This document shows, in pieces, positions 44,509 through 54,428 of a stretch of 64,000 bases of DNA; position 1 is the stretch's first letter; each line of letters starts with the position of its first letter. This DNA is from Enterobacteriaceae bacterium UBA5654 (lineage in GTDB: Bacteria; Pseudomonadota; Gammaproteobacteria; Enterobacterales; Enterobacteriaceae): NCBI GenBank assembly GCA_002421005.1, contig DIJC01000004.1, positions 62,001-126,000 of the forward strand, written 5' to 3'. The notes below the pieces were generated by a model that was given only the letters and a program-made list of their open reading frames with translations, was not told where the DNA came from and made no database searches. Both the position numbers and the translations under genes were made by a program.

Positions 44509-44823
44509 ATATAGCGGGCCGGTTATTATCGGCCCGCTATAAATGTGCTTCCCGGCATGTTATTTTATCTCTATCGTCTGTAACAAATTGATAGCCTTCC
44601 CCCGGCAAAAAAGTCAATTGAACCAATATGAAAGAGAGTGCTGCACACTCGCTTTTTTTAATGTTACTATTCCCGGATGGCATGAAATATCACGCCTGAT
44701 TTCAAATTGTGAGCCAATTTAGCAATTGTTGGTTAGATGGTTTCGCAATTTACTGTTCATAAACGATTATTCTCTTTGTATGTGATCTTTCGTGTGGGTC
44801 ACCACTGCAAATAAGGACATAAA
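44509..44823 (+). promoter_or_regulatory. ydiY-thrS gap: ydiY end hairpin and thrS translational operator
   Basis: ATAGCGGGCC (44511-44520) pairs with GGCCCGCTAT (44531-44540) just after ydiY, without a T run. Nearer thrS, GTGA (44782-44785) pairs with TCAC (44799-44802), presenting CGT in the loop. This is operator domain 2 of E. coli thrS, a mimic of the tRNA-Thr anticodon arm that ThrRS binds to repress its own translation. The ribosome site AAGGA at 44813-44817 is next to it. Confidence 0.75.
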
Positions 44824-46752
44824 ATGCCTGTAATTACTCTTCCTGATGGCAGCCAACGCCAATTCGATCGCCCCGTTAGCCCGCTGGATGTTGCCCTTGA
44901 TATCGGCCCTGGCCTTGCAAAAGCCTGCATCGCAGGTCGCGTTAATGGCGAATTGGTTGATGCCTCCGACGTGATTGAAAACGATGCACAATTAGCCATT
45001 ATCACCGCGAAAGATGACGACGGTATTGAGATCATTCGTCACTCCTGCGCGCATTTGTTAGGTCACGCAATTAAGCAACTGTGGCCCCACACTAAAATGG
45101 CGATTGGCCCGGTTATCGACAACGGCTTTTACTACGACGTTGACCTCGATCACACGCTGACTCAGGAAGACATCGACGCGCTCGAAAAACGTATGCACGA
45201 GCTCGCCGAGAAGAACTATGACGTCATCAAGAAAAAAGTGAGCTGGCACGAAGCGCGCGAAGCGTTTGTGCAGCGTGGCGAAACCTATAAGGTTTCTATC
45301 CTTGATGAAAATATTTCCCATGATGACAAGCCTGGCCTGTATCATCATGAAGAATATATCGACATGTGCCGTGGACCGCACGTGCCAAATATGCGTTTCT
45401 GCCACCATTTCAAACTGATGAAAACGGCGGGCGCGTACTGGCGTGGCGACAGCAACAACAAAATGTTGCAGCGTATTTATGGTACGGCGTGGGCAGACAA
45501 AAAGGCGCTGAATGCCTATCTGCAACGTCTGGAAGAAGCGGCAAAACGCGACCACCGTAAAATCGGTAAGCAGCTTGATCTGTACCATATGCAGGAAGAA
45601 GCGCCGGGCATGGTTTTCTGGCATAATGATGGCTGGACTATTTTCCGCGAGCTGGAAACCTTCGTGCGTTCCAAGCTGAAAGAGTACCAGTATCAGGAAG
45701 TGAAAGGCCCGTTCATGATGGACCGTGTGCTGTGGGAAAAAACCGGCCACTGGGACAACTACAAAGATGCCATGTTCACGACGTCTTCAGAGAACCGCGA
45801 ATACTGCATCAAGCCAATGAACTGCCCTGGTCACGTGCAAATTTTCAACCAGGGTCTGAAGTCTTACCGCGATCTGCCGCTGCGTATGGCGGAGTTCGGT
45901 AGCTGTCATCGTAATGAACCGTCAGGCGCGCTGCACGGCCTGATGCGCGTTCGTGGTTTTACCCAGGATGACGCCCATATCTTCTGTACGGAAGAGCAGG
46001 TACGCGATGAAGTCAACGCCTGCATTCGTTTAGTCTATGATATGTATAGTACCTTTGGCTTCGAGAAGATCGTTGTCAAACTCTCCACTCGTCCTGAAAA
46101 ACGTATTGGCAGCGACGAGATGTGGGATCGTGCAGAGGCGGACCTGGCAGTTGCGCTGGAAGAAAATCAAATCCCATTTGAGTATCAGTTGGGTGAAGGC
46201 GCATTCTACGGTCCGAAAATTGAATTTACTTTATACGACTGCCTCGATCGTGCATGGCAGTGCGGTACAGTCCAGTTGGACTTCTCGTTACCTGCGCGCT
46301 TAAGCGCCTCTTATGTTGGCGAAAATAACGAGCGTCAGGTGCCGGTAATGATTCACCGTGCTATTCTTGGGTCCCTGGAGCGCTTTATTGGCATCCTGAC
46401 TGAAGAATTTGCTGGCTTCTTCCCAACCTGGCTTGCGCCAGTGCAGGTAGTGGTCATGAATATTACTGATTCTCAGGCTGATTACGTTAACGAATTGACG
46501 CGCAAACTGCAAAATGCGGGCATTCGGGTAAAAGCAGACTTGAGAAATGAGAAGATTGGCTTTAAAATCCGCGAGCACACTTTACGTCGTGTCCCTTACA
46601 TGTTGGTCTGTGGTGACAAAGAGGTTGAAGCCGGCAAGGTTGCCGTGCGTACCCGTCGTGGCAAAGACCTGGGTAGCCTGGACGTAAATGAAGTTATCGA
46701 GAAGCTGCAACAAGAGATACGCAGCCGCAGTCTTCAACAACTGGAGGAATAA
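44824..46752 (+). CDS. thrS: ThrS, threonyl-tRNA synthetase
   Basis: 642-residue class II synthetase with an N-terminal TGS domain, an editing domain with HSCAHLLGHAIKQLWP, a catalytic core with the zinc ligand Cys in KPMNCPGHVQIF, motif 2 RMAEFGSCHRNEPSGALHG, and a C-terminal anticodon-binding domain. It charges tRNA-Thr and represses its own mRNA through the leader operator. It is first in the run thrS-infC-rpmI-rplT-pheMST-ihfA. infC starts four bases after its stop. Confidence 0.98.
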   Translation: MPVITLPDGSQRQFDRPVSPLDVALDIGPGLAKACIAGRVNGELVDASDVIENDAQLAIITAKDDDGIEIIRHSCAHLLGHAIKQLWPHTKMAIGPVIDNGFYYDVDLDHTLTQEDIDALEKRMHELAEKNYDVIKKKVSWHEAREAFVQRGETYKVSILDENISHDDKPGLYHHEEYIDMCRGPHVPNMRFCHHFKLMKTAGAYWRGDSNNKMLQRIYGTAWADKKALNAYLQRLEEAAKRDHRKIGKQLDLYHMQEEAPGMVFWHNDGWTIFRELETFVRSKLKEYQYQEVKGPFMMDRVLWEKTGHWDNYKDAMFTTSSENREYCIKPMNCPGHVQIFNQGLKSYRDLPLRMAEFGSCHRNEPSGALHGLMRVRGFTQDDAHIFCTEEQVRDEVNACIRLVYDMYSTFGFEKIVVKLSTRPEKRIGSDEMWDRAEADLAVALEENQIPFEYQLGEGAFYGPKIEFTLYDCLDRAWQCGTVQLDFSLPARLSASYVGENNERQVPVMIHRAILGSLERFIGILTEEFAGFFPTWLAPVQVVVMNITDSQADYVNELTRKLQNAGIRVKADLRNEKIGFKIREHTLRRVPYMLVCGDKEVEAGKVAVRTRRGKDLGSLDVNEVIEKLQQEIRSRSLQQLEE

Positions 46753-46755
46753 GGT

Positions 46756-47298
46756 ATTAAAGGCGGAAAACGAGTTCAAACGGCGCGTCCTAATCGTATC
46801 AACGGCGAAATTCGCGCCCAGGAAGTTCGCTTAACAGGTCTGGAAGGCGAGCAGCTTGGTATTGTGAGTCTGAGAGAAGCTCTGGAAAAAGCTGAAGAAG
46901 CCGGAGTAGACTTAGTCGAAATCAGCCCTAACGCCGAGCCGCCGGTTTGTCGTATAATGGACTACGGCAAATTCCTCTATGAAAAGAGTAAATCTTCTAA
47001 GGAACAGAAGAAAAAGCAAAAAGTTATCCAGGTGAAGGAAATTAAATTCCGTCCTGGTACAGATGAAGGTGACTATCAGGTAAAACTCCGCAGCCTGATT
47101 CGCTTTCTCGAAGAGGGCGATAAGGCCAAGATCACGCTGCGTTTTCGCGGTCGTGAAATGGCCCACCAGCAGATCGGTATGGAAGTGCTTAACCGCGTGA
47201 AAGAAGATCTGAATGAACTGGCAGTAGTCGAATCCTTCCCAACGAAGATCGAAGGCCGCCAGATGATTATGGTGCTCGCTCCTAAGAAGAAACAGTAA
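46756..47298 (+). CDS. infC: InfC, translation initiation factor IF-3 (AUU start)
   Basis: 180 residues when started from ATT at 46756, with GGAGG at 46743-46747; the frame then reads KGGKRVQTARPNRINGEIRA, the IF-3 N-terminus. A start at the in-frame GTG at 46864 would drop 36 conserved residues. The rare AUU start is the known device by which IF-3 represses its own translation. The N-domain and C-domain are joined by a basic linker (KSSKEQKKKQKVIQVKEIKF). IF-3 keeps 30S subunits free and checks start-codon pairing. Confidence 0.98.
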   Translation: MKGGKRVQTARPNRINGEIRAQEVRLTGLEGEQLGIVSLREALEKAEEAGVDLVEISPNAEPPVCRIMDYGKFLYEKSKSSKEQKKKQKVIQVKEIKFRPGTDEGDYQVKLRSLIRFLEEGDKAKITLRFRGREMAHQQIGMEVLNRVKEDLNELAVVESFPTKIEGRQMIMVLAPKKKQ

Positions 47299-47315
47299 GG
47301 CCATCAAGTAATCTT

Positions 47316-47587
<272 letters not shown>

Positions 47588-47656
47588 GTTAACTTTTTTT
47601 CCGCCCGTCAGCTTCAGGCTGAGGGCTAACTCAGAATATAGATACAGGAGAGAGCC

Positions 47657-48013
47657 ATGGCTCGCGTAAAACGTGGTGTGATTGCACGTGCACGTCATAA
47701 GAAAATTTTGAAACAAGCTAAAGGCTACTACGGTGCGCGTTCACGCGTATACCGCGTTGCCTTCCAGGCTGTTATCAAAGCTGGTCAGTATGCTTATCGT
47801 GACCGTCGTCAGCGTAAGCGTCAGTTCCGTCAACTGTGGATTGCACGTATTAACGCAGCAGCACGTCAGAACGGTATTTCTTACAGCAAATTCATCAACG
47901 GCCTGAAAAAAGCCTCTGTTGAAATCGACCGTAAGATCCTGGCTGACATCGCCGTATTCGACAAAGTAGCGTTCACCGCTCTGGTCGAAAAAGCGAAATC
48001 AGCTCTGGCGTAA
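47657..48013 (+). CDS. rplT: RplT, ribosomal protein bL20
   Basis: 118-residue basic protein beginning MARVKRGVIARARHKKIL. It binds 23S rRNA early in large-subunit assembly and represses the rpmI-rplT mRNA. The ribosome site AGGAGAG precedes the ATG. A strong terminator follows, with read-through feeding pheMST in E. coli. Confidence 0.98.
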   Translation: MARVKRGVIARARHKKILKQAKGYYGARSRVYRVAFQAVIKAGQYAYRDRRQRKRQFRQLWIARINAAARQNGISYSKFINGLKKASVEIDRKILADIAVFDKVAFTALVEKAKSALA

Positions 48014-48023
48014 GCCAGTTAAG

Positions 48024-48049
48024 AGAGGGAGCCTGGCTCCCTCTTTTTT
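48024..48049 (+). terminator. Intrinsic terminator after rplT
   Basis: AGAGGGAGC (48024-48032) pairs with GCTCCCTCT (48036-48044), followed by a T run to 48049. Confidence 0.9.
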
Positions 48050-48124
48050 GTTTTGATTGACTTTTTTCCGCTAAGCCTTTTCAATAAAGCCTTACGGATC
48101 TCACTCAACAAGGTAACTGCAAGC

Positions 48125-48169
48125 ATGAATGCTGCTATTTTCCGCTTCTTTTTTTACTTTAGCACCTGA
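48125..48169 (+). CDS. pheM: PheM, phenylalanyl-tRNA synthetase operon leader peptide
   Basis: A 14-residue leader, [14 protein letters not shown], the same as in E. coli, with five Phe codons, four of them in the stretch FRFFFYF. Ribosome stalling at these codons when charged tRNA-Phe is scarce favours the antiterminator, allowing transcription of pheST. Too short for most gene finders. Confidence 0.95.
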
Positions 48170-48215
48170 AACCAGGAGGCTTGCGCGTGAGAAAAGAAAC
48201 GGAAAACAGCGCCAG

Positions 48216-48241
48216 AAAGCCTCCCAGCGGAGGCTTTTTTT
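48216..48241 (+). terminator. pheST attenuator terminator
   Basis: AAAGCCTCC (48216-48224) pairs with GGAGGCTTT (48229-48237), with T residues to 48241. An upstream AGGAGGCTTG (48174-48183) can compete for the left arm, giving the alternative structure expected for attenuation. Confidence 0.88.
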
Positions 48242-48283
48242 GTATCTGGGGTTTAGAAATATCGTCACATAATGAGGAAAATC

Positions 48284-49267
48284 ATGTCACATCTCGCAGA
48301 GCTGGTTGCCAGTGCGACGGCAGCCATTAACCAGGCGTCAGATGTTGCCGCGTTAGATAATGTACGCGTTGAATATTTGGGCAAAAAAGGGCATTTGACC
48401 CTGCAAATGACCACCCTGCGTGAATTACCGGCAGAAGAGCGTCCGGCGGCAGGCGCGGTTATTAACGAAGCTAAAGAGCAGGTTCAGCAGGCGCTTAACG
48501 CGCGCAAAGCTGATTTAGAAAGCGCAGCCATGAACGCGCGTCTGGCACAGGAAACTATCGACGTTTCCCTGCCTGGACGTCGTATCGAAAACGGCGGCCT
48601 GCACCCGGTGACACGCACCATCGACCGTATCGAAAGCTTTTTCGGTGAACTGGGCTTTACCGTTGCCACCGGCCCGGAAATTGAAGACGATTACCATAAC
48701 TTTGATGCCCTGAACATTCCGGGTCATCATCCGGCGCGCGCGGACCACGATACCTTCTGGTTTGATGCCACGCGCCTGCTGCGCACCCAAACCTCTGGCG
48801 TGCAGATCCGCACCATGAAAAACCAGCAGCCGCCAATCCGCATTATTGCGCCTGGCCGCGTGTATCGTAACGACTACGACCAGACTCACACCCCGATGTT
48901 CCACCAGATGGAAGGGCTGATTGTTGACACCAACATCAGCTTCACCAACCTGAAAGGCACGCTGCACGACTTCCTGCGTAACTTCTTTGAAGAAGATTTG
49001 CAGATCCGCTTCCGCCCGTCCTATTTCCCGTTTACTGAACCGTCCGCAGAAGTGGACGTAATGGGCAAAAATGGCAAATGGCTGGAAGTGCTGGGCTGCG
49101 GAATGGTGCACCCAAACGTATTGCGTAATGTAGGCATAGACCCGGAAGTCTATTCCGGCTTTGCGTTCGGCATGGGTATGGAGCGTCTGACCATGCTGCG
49201 TTACGGTGTCACCGATTTGCGCGCCTTCTTCGAAAACGATCTGCGTTTCCTCAAACAGTTTAAATAA
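48284..49267 (+). CDS. pheS: PheS, phenylalanyl-tRNA synthetase alpha subunit
   Basis: 327 residues: an N-terminal coiled coil (about 1-85) that binds tRNA, then the class II catalytic core with motif 2 (RIIAPGRVYRNDYDQTHTPM) and motif 3 (GFAFGMGMERLTMLRYGV). The ATG at 48284 gives MSHLAELVAS as in E. coli; an earlier in-frame ATG adds four residues only. It forms an alpha2-beta2 enzyme with PheT, 15 bases downstream, and is controlled by the pheM attenuator. Confidence 0.98.
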   Translation: MSHLAELVASATAAINQASDVAALDNVRVEYLGKKGHLTLQMTTLRELPAEERPAAGAVINEAKEQVQQALNARKADLESAAMNARLAQETIDVSLPGRRIENGGLHPVTRTIDRIESFFGELGFTVATGPEIEDDYHNFDALNIPGHHPARADHDTFWFDATRLLRTQTSGVQIRTMKNQQPPIRIIAPGRVYRNDYDQTHTPMFHQMEGLIVDTNISFTNLKGTLHDFLRNFFEEDLQIRFRPSYFPFTEPSAEVDVMGKNGKWLEVLGCGMVHPNVLRNVGIDPEVYSGFAFGMGMERLTMLRYGVTDLRAFFENDLRFLKQFK

Positions 49268-49282
49268 GGGCAGGACAAAATA

Positions 49283-51670
49283 ATGAAATTCAGTGAACTG
49301 TGGTTACGCGAATGGGTTAACCCGGCAATTGATAGCGAAGCGCTGTCCGATCAAATCACTATGGCGGGTCTGGAAGTTGACGGCGTGGAGCCGGTTGCTG
49401 GCGCGTTTCATGGTGTGGTGGTCGGTGAAGTCGTTGAATGCGGCCAGCATCCTAACGCCGATAAACTGCGCGTTACCAAAATCAATGTGGGCGGCGAGCG
49501 CCTGCTGGATATCGTTTGCGGTGCGCCTAACTGCCGTCAGGGGCTGCGCGTTGCCGTCGCCACCATCGGCGCGGTGCTGCCGGGTGATTTTAAAATTAAA
49601 GCGGCTAAACTGCGCGGTGAGCCGTCTGAAGGTATGCTGTGCTCTTTCTCGGAACTGGGAATTTCTGACGATCACAGCGGGATTATCGAACTGCCTGCGG
49701 ATGCACCCGTTGGCACCGATATCCGTGAGTATCTGAAACTCGACGATAACACCATTGAAATCAGCGTCACGCCAAACCGCGCCGACTGCCTGGGCATTAT
49801 CGGCATCGCTCGCGATGTCGCGGTACTGAACAAAGCGCCGCTGATCGAGCCTGAAATTGCGCCGGTTGCCGCCACAATCAACGACACGCTGCCAATTACC
49901 GTTGAAGCCGCCGAAGCCTGCCCGCGTTATCTGGGTCGCGTGGTGAAAGGTATCAACGTCAAAGCGCCGACTCCGCTGTGGATGCGTGAAAAACTACGCC
50001 GCTGTGGTATTCGCTCTATTGACGCAGTTGTTGACGTGACCAACTACGTGCTGCTTGAGCTGGGGCAGCCGATGCACGCTTTTGACCGTGACCGTATTGA
50101 TGGCGGCATCGTCGTGCGGATGGCAAAAGAAAACGAAACGCTGGTGCTGCTGGACGGTAGCGAAGCGAAGCTGAGCACCGACACGCTGGTTATTGCGGAT
50201 CATCACAAGGCGCTGGCGATGGGCGGCATTTTCGGCGGCGAACACTCCGGCGTTAATGATGAAACGCAGAACGTCCTGCTGGAATGCGCATTCTTCAACC
50301 CGCTGTCCATTACTGGCCGCGCGCGTCGTCATGGCCTGCATACCGATGCGTCCCACCGCTACGAGCGCGGTGTAGACCCGCAACTCCAGTTTAAAGCCAT
50401 GGAGCGGGCCACGCGTCTGCTGATGGATATCTGCGGCGGTGAAGCCGGTCCAATTATTGACGTAACTAATGAATCCACGCTGCCAAAACGCGCGACGATG
50501 ACTCTTCGCCGCAGCAAGTTGGATCGCCTGATCGGTCATCACATTGCCGATGAGCAGGTGAGCGACATTCTGCGTCGTCTGGGCTGCGACGTGACTGAAG
50601 GTCAGGATCAGTGGCAGGCCGTTGCGCCAGGCTGGCGTTTCGACATGGAAATTGAAGAAGATTTGGTCGAAGAAGTCGCGCGCGTTTATGGCTACAACAA
50701 TATCCCGGACGCGCCAGTTCAGGCGGGGCTGATTATGGGGAGCCACCGCGAAGCCAGCCTGCCAATGAAACGCGTGAAAACGCTGCTGGTGGATAAAGGC
50801 TATCAGGAAGTCATTACCTACAGCTTTGTCGATCCTAAACTACAGCAGCTGATTCACCCGTCACAGGACGCACTGATCCTGCCAAGCCCGATTTCCAGCG
50901 AAATGTCGGCGATGCGCCTGTCGCTGTGGACGGGGCTGCTGGGCACGGTAGTGTATAACCAGAATCGTCAGCAAAACCGGGTGCGCATTTTCGAAACGGG
51001 CCTGCGTTTTGTGCCTGATACCCAGGCCGATTTAGGCATTCGTCAGGATGTGATGCTGGCAGGCGTCATCTGCGGTAATCGCGTTGATGAGCACTGGGAC
51101 CTGGCGAAAGAAAGCGTTGATTTCTATGATCTGAAAGGCGATCTGGAATCTGTTCTCGATTTGACCGGCAAACTTGCGGATATTCAGTTCAAAGCAGAAG
51201 CCAATCCTGCACTGCATCCGGGACAGTCCGCCGCGATTTATCTGAAAGATGAACGTATTGGTTTTATTGGCGTTGTTCATCCTGAGCTGGAACGTAAACT
51301 GGATCTTAACGGTCGCACGCTGGTGTTTGAACTGGAGTGGAACAAGCTCGCAGACCGCGCCGTGCCTCAGGCGCAGGAGATTTCCCGCTTCCCGGCAAAC
51401 CGTCGCGATATCGCTGTTGTCGTGGCTGAAAATGTCCCTGCGGCGGATGTTTTGGCAGAATGTAAGAAAGTTGGCGTAAATCAGGTAGTTGGCGTAAACT
51501 TGTTTGACGTGTACCGCGGCAAGGGCGTAGCAGAGGGTTCTAAGAGCCTCGCTATTAGCCTCATCCTTCAGGATACCAGCCGTACACTCGAAGAAGAGGA
51601 GATTGCCGCTACCGTTGCCAGATGCGTAGAGGCACTAAAAGAGCGATTCCAGGCATCATTGAGGGATTGA
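49283..51670 (+). CDS. pheT: PheT, phenylalanyl-tRNA synthetase beta subunit
   Basis: 795 residues with an N-terminal OB-fold EMAP-like domain (about 40-150), B3/B4 editing domain, B5 domains, a catalytic-like core and a C-terminal ferredoxin-like anticodon domain. It hydrolyses mischarged Tyr-tRNA-Phe. It is followed after four bases by ihfA. Confidence 0.98.
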   Translation: MKFSELWLREWVNPAIDSEALSDQITMAGLEVDGVEPVAGAFHGVVVGEVVECGQHPNADKLRVTKINVGGERLLDIVCGAPNCRQGLRVAVATIGAVLPGDFKIKAAKLRGEPSEGMLCSFSELGISDDHSGIIELPADAPVGTDIREYLKLDDNTIEISVTPNRADCLGIIGIARDVAVLNKAPLIEPEIAPVAATINDTLPITVEAAEACPRYLGRVVKGINVKAPTPLWMREKLRRCGIRSIDAVVDVTNYVLLELGQPMHAFDRDRIDGGIVVRMAKENETLVLLDGSEAKLSTDTLVIADHHKALAMGGIFGGEHSGVNDETQNVLLECAFFNPLSITGRARRHGLHTDASHRYERGVDPQLQFKAMERATRLLMDICGGEAGPIIDVTNESTLPKRATMTLRRSKLDRLIGHHIADEQVSDILRRLGCDVTEGQDQWQAVAPGWRFDMEIEEDLVEEVARVYGYNNIPDAPVQAGLIMGSHREASLPMKRVKTLLVDKGYQEVITYSFVDPKLQQLIHPSQDALILPSPISSEMSAMRLSLWTGLLGTVVYNQNRQQNRVRIFETGLRFVPDTQADLGIRQDVMLAGVICGNRVDEHWDLAKESVDFYDLKGDLESVLDLTGKLADIQFKAEANPALHPGQSAAIYLKDERIGFIGVVHPELERKLDLNGRTLVFELEWNKLADRAVPQAQEISRFPANRRDIAVVVAENVPAADVLAECKKVGVNQVVGVNLFDVYRGKGVAEGSKSLAISLILQDTSRTLEEEEIAATVARCVEALKERFQASLRD

Positions 51671-51674
51671 ACCT

Positions 51675-51974
51675 ATGGCGCTTACAAAAGCTGAAATGTC
51701 AGAATATCTGTTTGATAAGCTTGGGCTTAGCAAGCGGGATGCCAAAGAACTGGTTGAGCTGTTTTTCGAAGAGATCCGTCGCGCTCTGGAAAACGGTGAA
51801 CAGGTGAAACTGTCCGGTTTTGGTAACTTTGATTTGCGTGATAAAAATCAACGCCCGGGTCGTAACCCGAAAACGGGCGAAGATATTCCCATTACAGCCC
51901 GGCGCGTAGTGACGTTCAGACCCGGACAGAAGTTGAAAAGCCGTGTCGAAAACGCTTCGCCCAAAGCAGAGTAA
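51675..51974 (+). CDS. ihfA: IhfA, integration host factor alpha subunit
   Basis: 99-residue HU/IHF-fold DNA-bending protein. The beta-arm contains the signature GFGNFDLRDKNQRPGRNPKT, with the Pro that inserts into DNA. With IhfB it bends sites such as the one in the narG promoter. It is co-transcribed with pheST and also has its own promoter inside pheT in E. coli. A terminator follows. Confidence 0.98.
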   Translation: MALTKAEMSEYLFDKLGLSKRDAKELVELFFEEIRRALENGEQVKLSGFGNFDLRDKNQRPGRNPKTGEDIPITARRVVTFRPGQKLKSRVENASPKAE

Positions 51975-51986
51975 TCTGAACTAACT

Positions 51987-52013
51987 AAAAAGGCCGCTCT
52001 TGCGGCCTTTTTT
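51987..52013 (+). terminator. Intrinsic terminator of ihfA
   Basis: AAAGGCCGC (51989-51997) pairs with GCGGCCTTT (52002-52010), followed by T residues. Confidence 0.9.
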
Positions 52014-52041
52014 CTTTGGCACAGACTTTCAGGGATAACAG

Positions 52042-53019
52042 ATGCTGGTCTGGGAACAACGACAACAACGCTATCATCGGGTTTGGTTACTCGGCCTCGC
52101 CGCCGTACTGCTGCTGAGTGTGTTTATCAGTATTTCGACCGGAGAGCAGTGGATCGGTCCCGCCTCGTGGACCACGCCGCAGGGGCAATTATTCATCTGG
52201 CAAATAAGATTGCCGCGAACCCTGGCGGTGCTGCTGGTGGGGGCGGCGCTGGCGGTTTCCGGGGCGGTGATGCAGGCGCTTTTCGATAACCCGCTCGCCG
52301 AGCCGGGACTGCTGGGCGTCTCTAACGGCGCAGGCGTTGGGCTGATTGCCGCCGTATTGCTCGGTAAAGAAATGCCGGCCTGGGCGCTGGGTCTGTGCGC
52401 TATTGCAGGCGCATTAGTCATCACGCTTATTCTGCTGCGCTTTGCCCGACGTCATCTTTCGACCAGCCGTTTATTGCTGGCAGGCGTGGCGCTGGGGATT
52501 ATCTGTAGCGCCCTGATGACCTGGGCCATCTACTTTTCTACCTCTTTCGATCTGCGGCAATTAATGTACTGGATGATGGGTGGCTTTGGCGGCGTGGACT
52601 GGCAGCAAAGCTGGCTAATGCTGGCGCTGCTGCCGGTGATGGGCTGGACTTGCTGCCAGTCGGCGGTGCTGAATCTGCTGGCGCTGGGCGAGGTGTCTGC
52701 GCGTCAGTTGGGGCTTCCGCTCGCCCTGTGGCGTAATCTGCTGGTGATCGCCACTGGCTGGATGGTCGGCGTCAGCGTGGCGCTGGCCGGAGCCATCGGT
52801 TTTATCGGTCTTGTTATTCCACATATGCTGCGTCTGTGTGGCTTAAGCGACCATCGTGTTCTGCTGCCAGCCTGCGCGCTGGCGGGCGCAACGGCGCTGC
52901 TGCAGGCGGATATCATGGCCCGCCTGGCGCTGTCGTCTGCGGAGTTACCCATTGGCGTTGTGACGGCCACACTGGGCGCACCTGTTTTTATCTGGCTATT
53001 ATTAAAGGCCGGGCGATGA
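52042..53019 (+). CDS. btuC: BtuC, vitamin B12 ABC transporter permease
   Basis: 325-residue FecCD-family permease with about ten hydrophobic segments. The family blocks AVSGAVMQALFDNPLAEPGLLG and AIGFIGLVIPHMLRL are present, the latter in the L-loop contacting BtuD. The N-terminus differs from E. coli in sequence but not length. It moves B12 from BtuF into the cytoplasm. It heads the btuCED group; no B12 riboswitch is visible upstream. Confidence 0.97.
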   Translation: MLVWEQRQQRYHRVWLLGLAAVLLLSVFISISTGEQWIGPASWTTPQGQLFIWQIRLPRTLAVLLVGAALAVSGAVMQALFDNPLAEPGLLGVSNGAGVGLIAAVLLGKEMPAWALGLCAIAGALVITLILLRFARRHLSTSRLLLAGVALGIICSALMTWAIYFSTSFDLRQLMYWMMGGFGGVDWQQSWLMLALLPVMGWTCCQSAVLNLLALGEVSARQLGLPLALWRNLLVIATGWMVGVSVALAGAIGFIGLVIPHMLRLCGLSDHRVLLPACALAGATALLQADIMARLALSSAELPIGVVTATLGAPVFIWLLLKAGR

Positions 53020-53048
53020 GACCCGGATTACTTCACTAAGGGGACGCT

Positions 53049-53600
53049 ATGCCTGACAACATTCTTGATACAGAAGTGATAACCATTGATGGGGAAAAAA
53101 CTACGCTTGCTCGTTACCAGGGTGATGTCCTGCTGGTGGTTAACGTGGCGTCGAAATGTGGTCTGACACCGCAGTATGAGAGCCTGGAAAATATCCATAA
53201 AGCGTGGGAAAAAGACGGCTTTAAGGTTCTCGGATTCCCGTGCAACCAGTTTCTGGGCCAGGAGCCGGGCAGCGAAGAGGAAATTAAAACCTTTTGCAGC
53301 ACCACTTACGGTGTGACTTTCCCCCTGTTCAGTAAAATCGATGTGAACGGTGAAAACCGTCACCCGCTGTATCAGAAACTCATCAATGCCGCGCCGACGG
53401 CCGTTGCGCCAGAAAGTAGCGGATTCTACGAGCGCATGGCCAGCAAAGGGCGCGCGCCGCTTTATCCTGACGATATTTTGTGGAACTTTGAAAAGTTCCT
53501 GATTGGACGTGACGGACAGGTCGTCCAGCGCTTTTCGCCGGATATGCTGCCGGAAGATCCTATCGTGATGGAAGCGATTAAGCTGGCGTTGGCAAAATAA
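53049..53600 (+). CDS. btuE: BtuE, glutathione/thioredoxin peroxidase
   Basis: 183-residue glutathione-peroxidase fold protein with the peroxidatic Cys in NVASKCGLTPQYE, the Gln/Trp partners in FPCNQFLGQEPG and LWNFEKFLI. It reduces hydroperoxides using thioredoxin or glutathione and is not needed for B12 uptake despite the gene name. It sits between btuC and btuD and overlaps btuD by TAATG. Confidence 0.96.
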   Translation: MPDNILDTEVITIDGEKTTLARYQGDVLLVVNVASKCGLTPQYESLENIHKAWEKDGFKVLGFPCNQFLGQEPGSEEEIKTFCSTTYGVTFPLFSKIDVNGENRHPLYQKLINAAPTAVAPESSGFYERMASKGRAPLYPDDILWNFEKFLIGRDGQVVQRFSPDMLPEDPIVMEAIKLALAK

Positions 53601-54349
53601 TGCCGGTACTGATGCAACTGCATGAAGTAGCGGAAGCCGGGCGGCTCGGCCCGGTTTCCGTGGCGGTCAGGTCAGGGGAAATTATTCATCTGACAGGGCC
53701 AAACGGGGCGGGGAAAAGCACGCTATTAACGCGGATCGCCGGGCTTTCCGGCGGGCTGGGCGAGGTAATTTTTAACGACCAGTCGCTGGAGGAATATCCG
53801 GCGTCGGTGCTGGCACGCCAGCGCGCTTTCCTCGCGCAGCAACAAACGCCGCCGTTTGCCATGCCGGTCTGGCATTATCTTCGGTTACATCAGGCAGAAA
53901 ACGCCCAGGGTCAGCTTCTGCAACGCGTGGCCGATAAGCTGCATCTCACCGATAAGCTCAACCGGCAGGTGAATCAGCTCTCCGGCGGCGAGTGGCAGCG
54001 GGTCAGGCTGGCTGCGGTGATTGTGCAAATCCATCCCCACGGCAATCCGCAAGGGCAGCTATTATTGCTCGACGAACCGATGAACAGTCTCGACGTGGCG
54101 CAACAGGCGGCGTTAGATTATCTGCTGGACGAGCTATGTCAGGCAGGGGTGACGATCATCATGAGCGGGCACGATCTCAACCATACGCTGCGCCATGCGC
54201 ACCGGGTCTGGCTGATGCGGGATGGTCAAATGCTCGCCTGCGGAGCCACGGCAGAAACGCTGACTCCGTCATTACTGACCCGCGCTTACGGGATGCCGTT
54301 TCGTCGGCTTGATGTCGCCGGGGAGCGGATCCTGCTGGCGGGCGCGTAG
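53600..54349 (+). CDS. btuD: BtuD, vitamin B12 ABC transporter ATPase
   Basis: 249 residues with Walker A GPNGAGKSTLLTR, signature LSGGEWQRVRLAAV, Walker B LLLLDEPMNSLD and switch His in SGHDLNHTLRHA. Two copies drive BtuC2. The start overlaps the btuE stop. Confidence 0.97.
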   Translation: MPVLMQLHEVAEAGRLGPVSVAVRSGEIIHLTGPNGAGKSTLLTRIAGLSGGLGEVIFNDQSLEEYPASVLARQRAFLAQQQTPPFAMPVWHYLRLHQAENAQGQLLQRVADKLHLTDKLNRQVNQLSGGEWQRVRLAAVIVQIHPHGNPQGQLLLLDEPMNSLDVAQQAALDYLLDELCQAGVTIIMSGHDLNHTLRHAHRVWLMRDGQMLACGATAETLTPSLLTRAYGMPFRRLDVAGERILLAGA

Positions 54350-54428
54350 CACGATTGGTCTCTTGTCAGGCTGATAGTTGGCAGGGTAAATTATTGTGCA
54401 AGTTAAAGACCAGAAGGATCGCACGGAC

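Noticed and set aside
46864..46866. GTG start for infC
   Set aside because: Would remove 36 conserved residues; the AUU start at 46756 is the established one for IF-3.
51960..52041. B12 riboswitch ahead of btuC
   Set aside because: Only 67 bases lie between ihfA and btuC and they hold the ihfA terminator; too short and no B12-box sequence.
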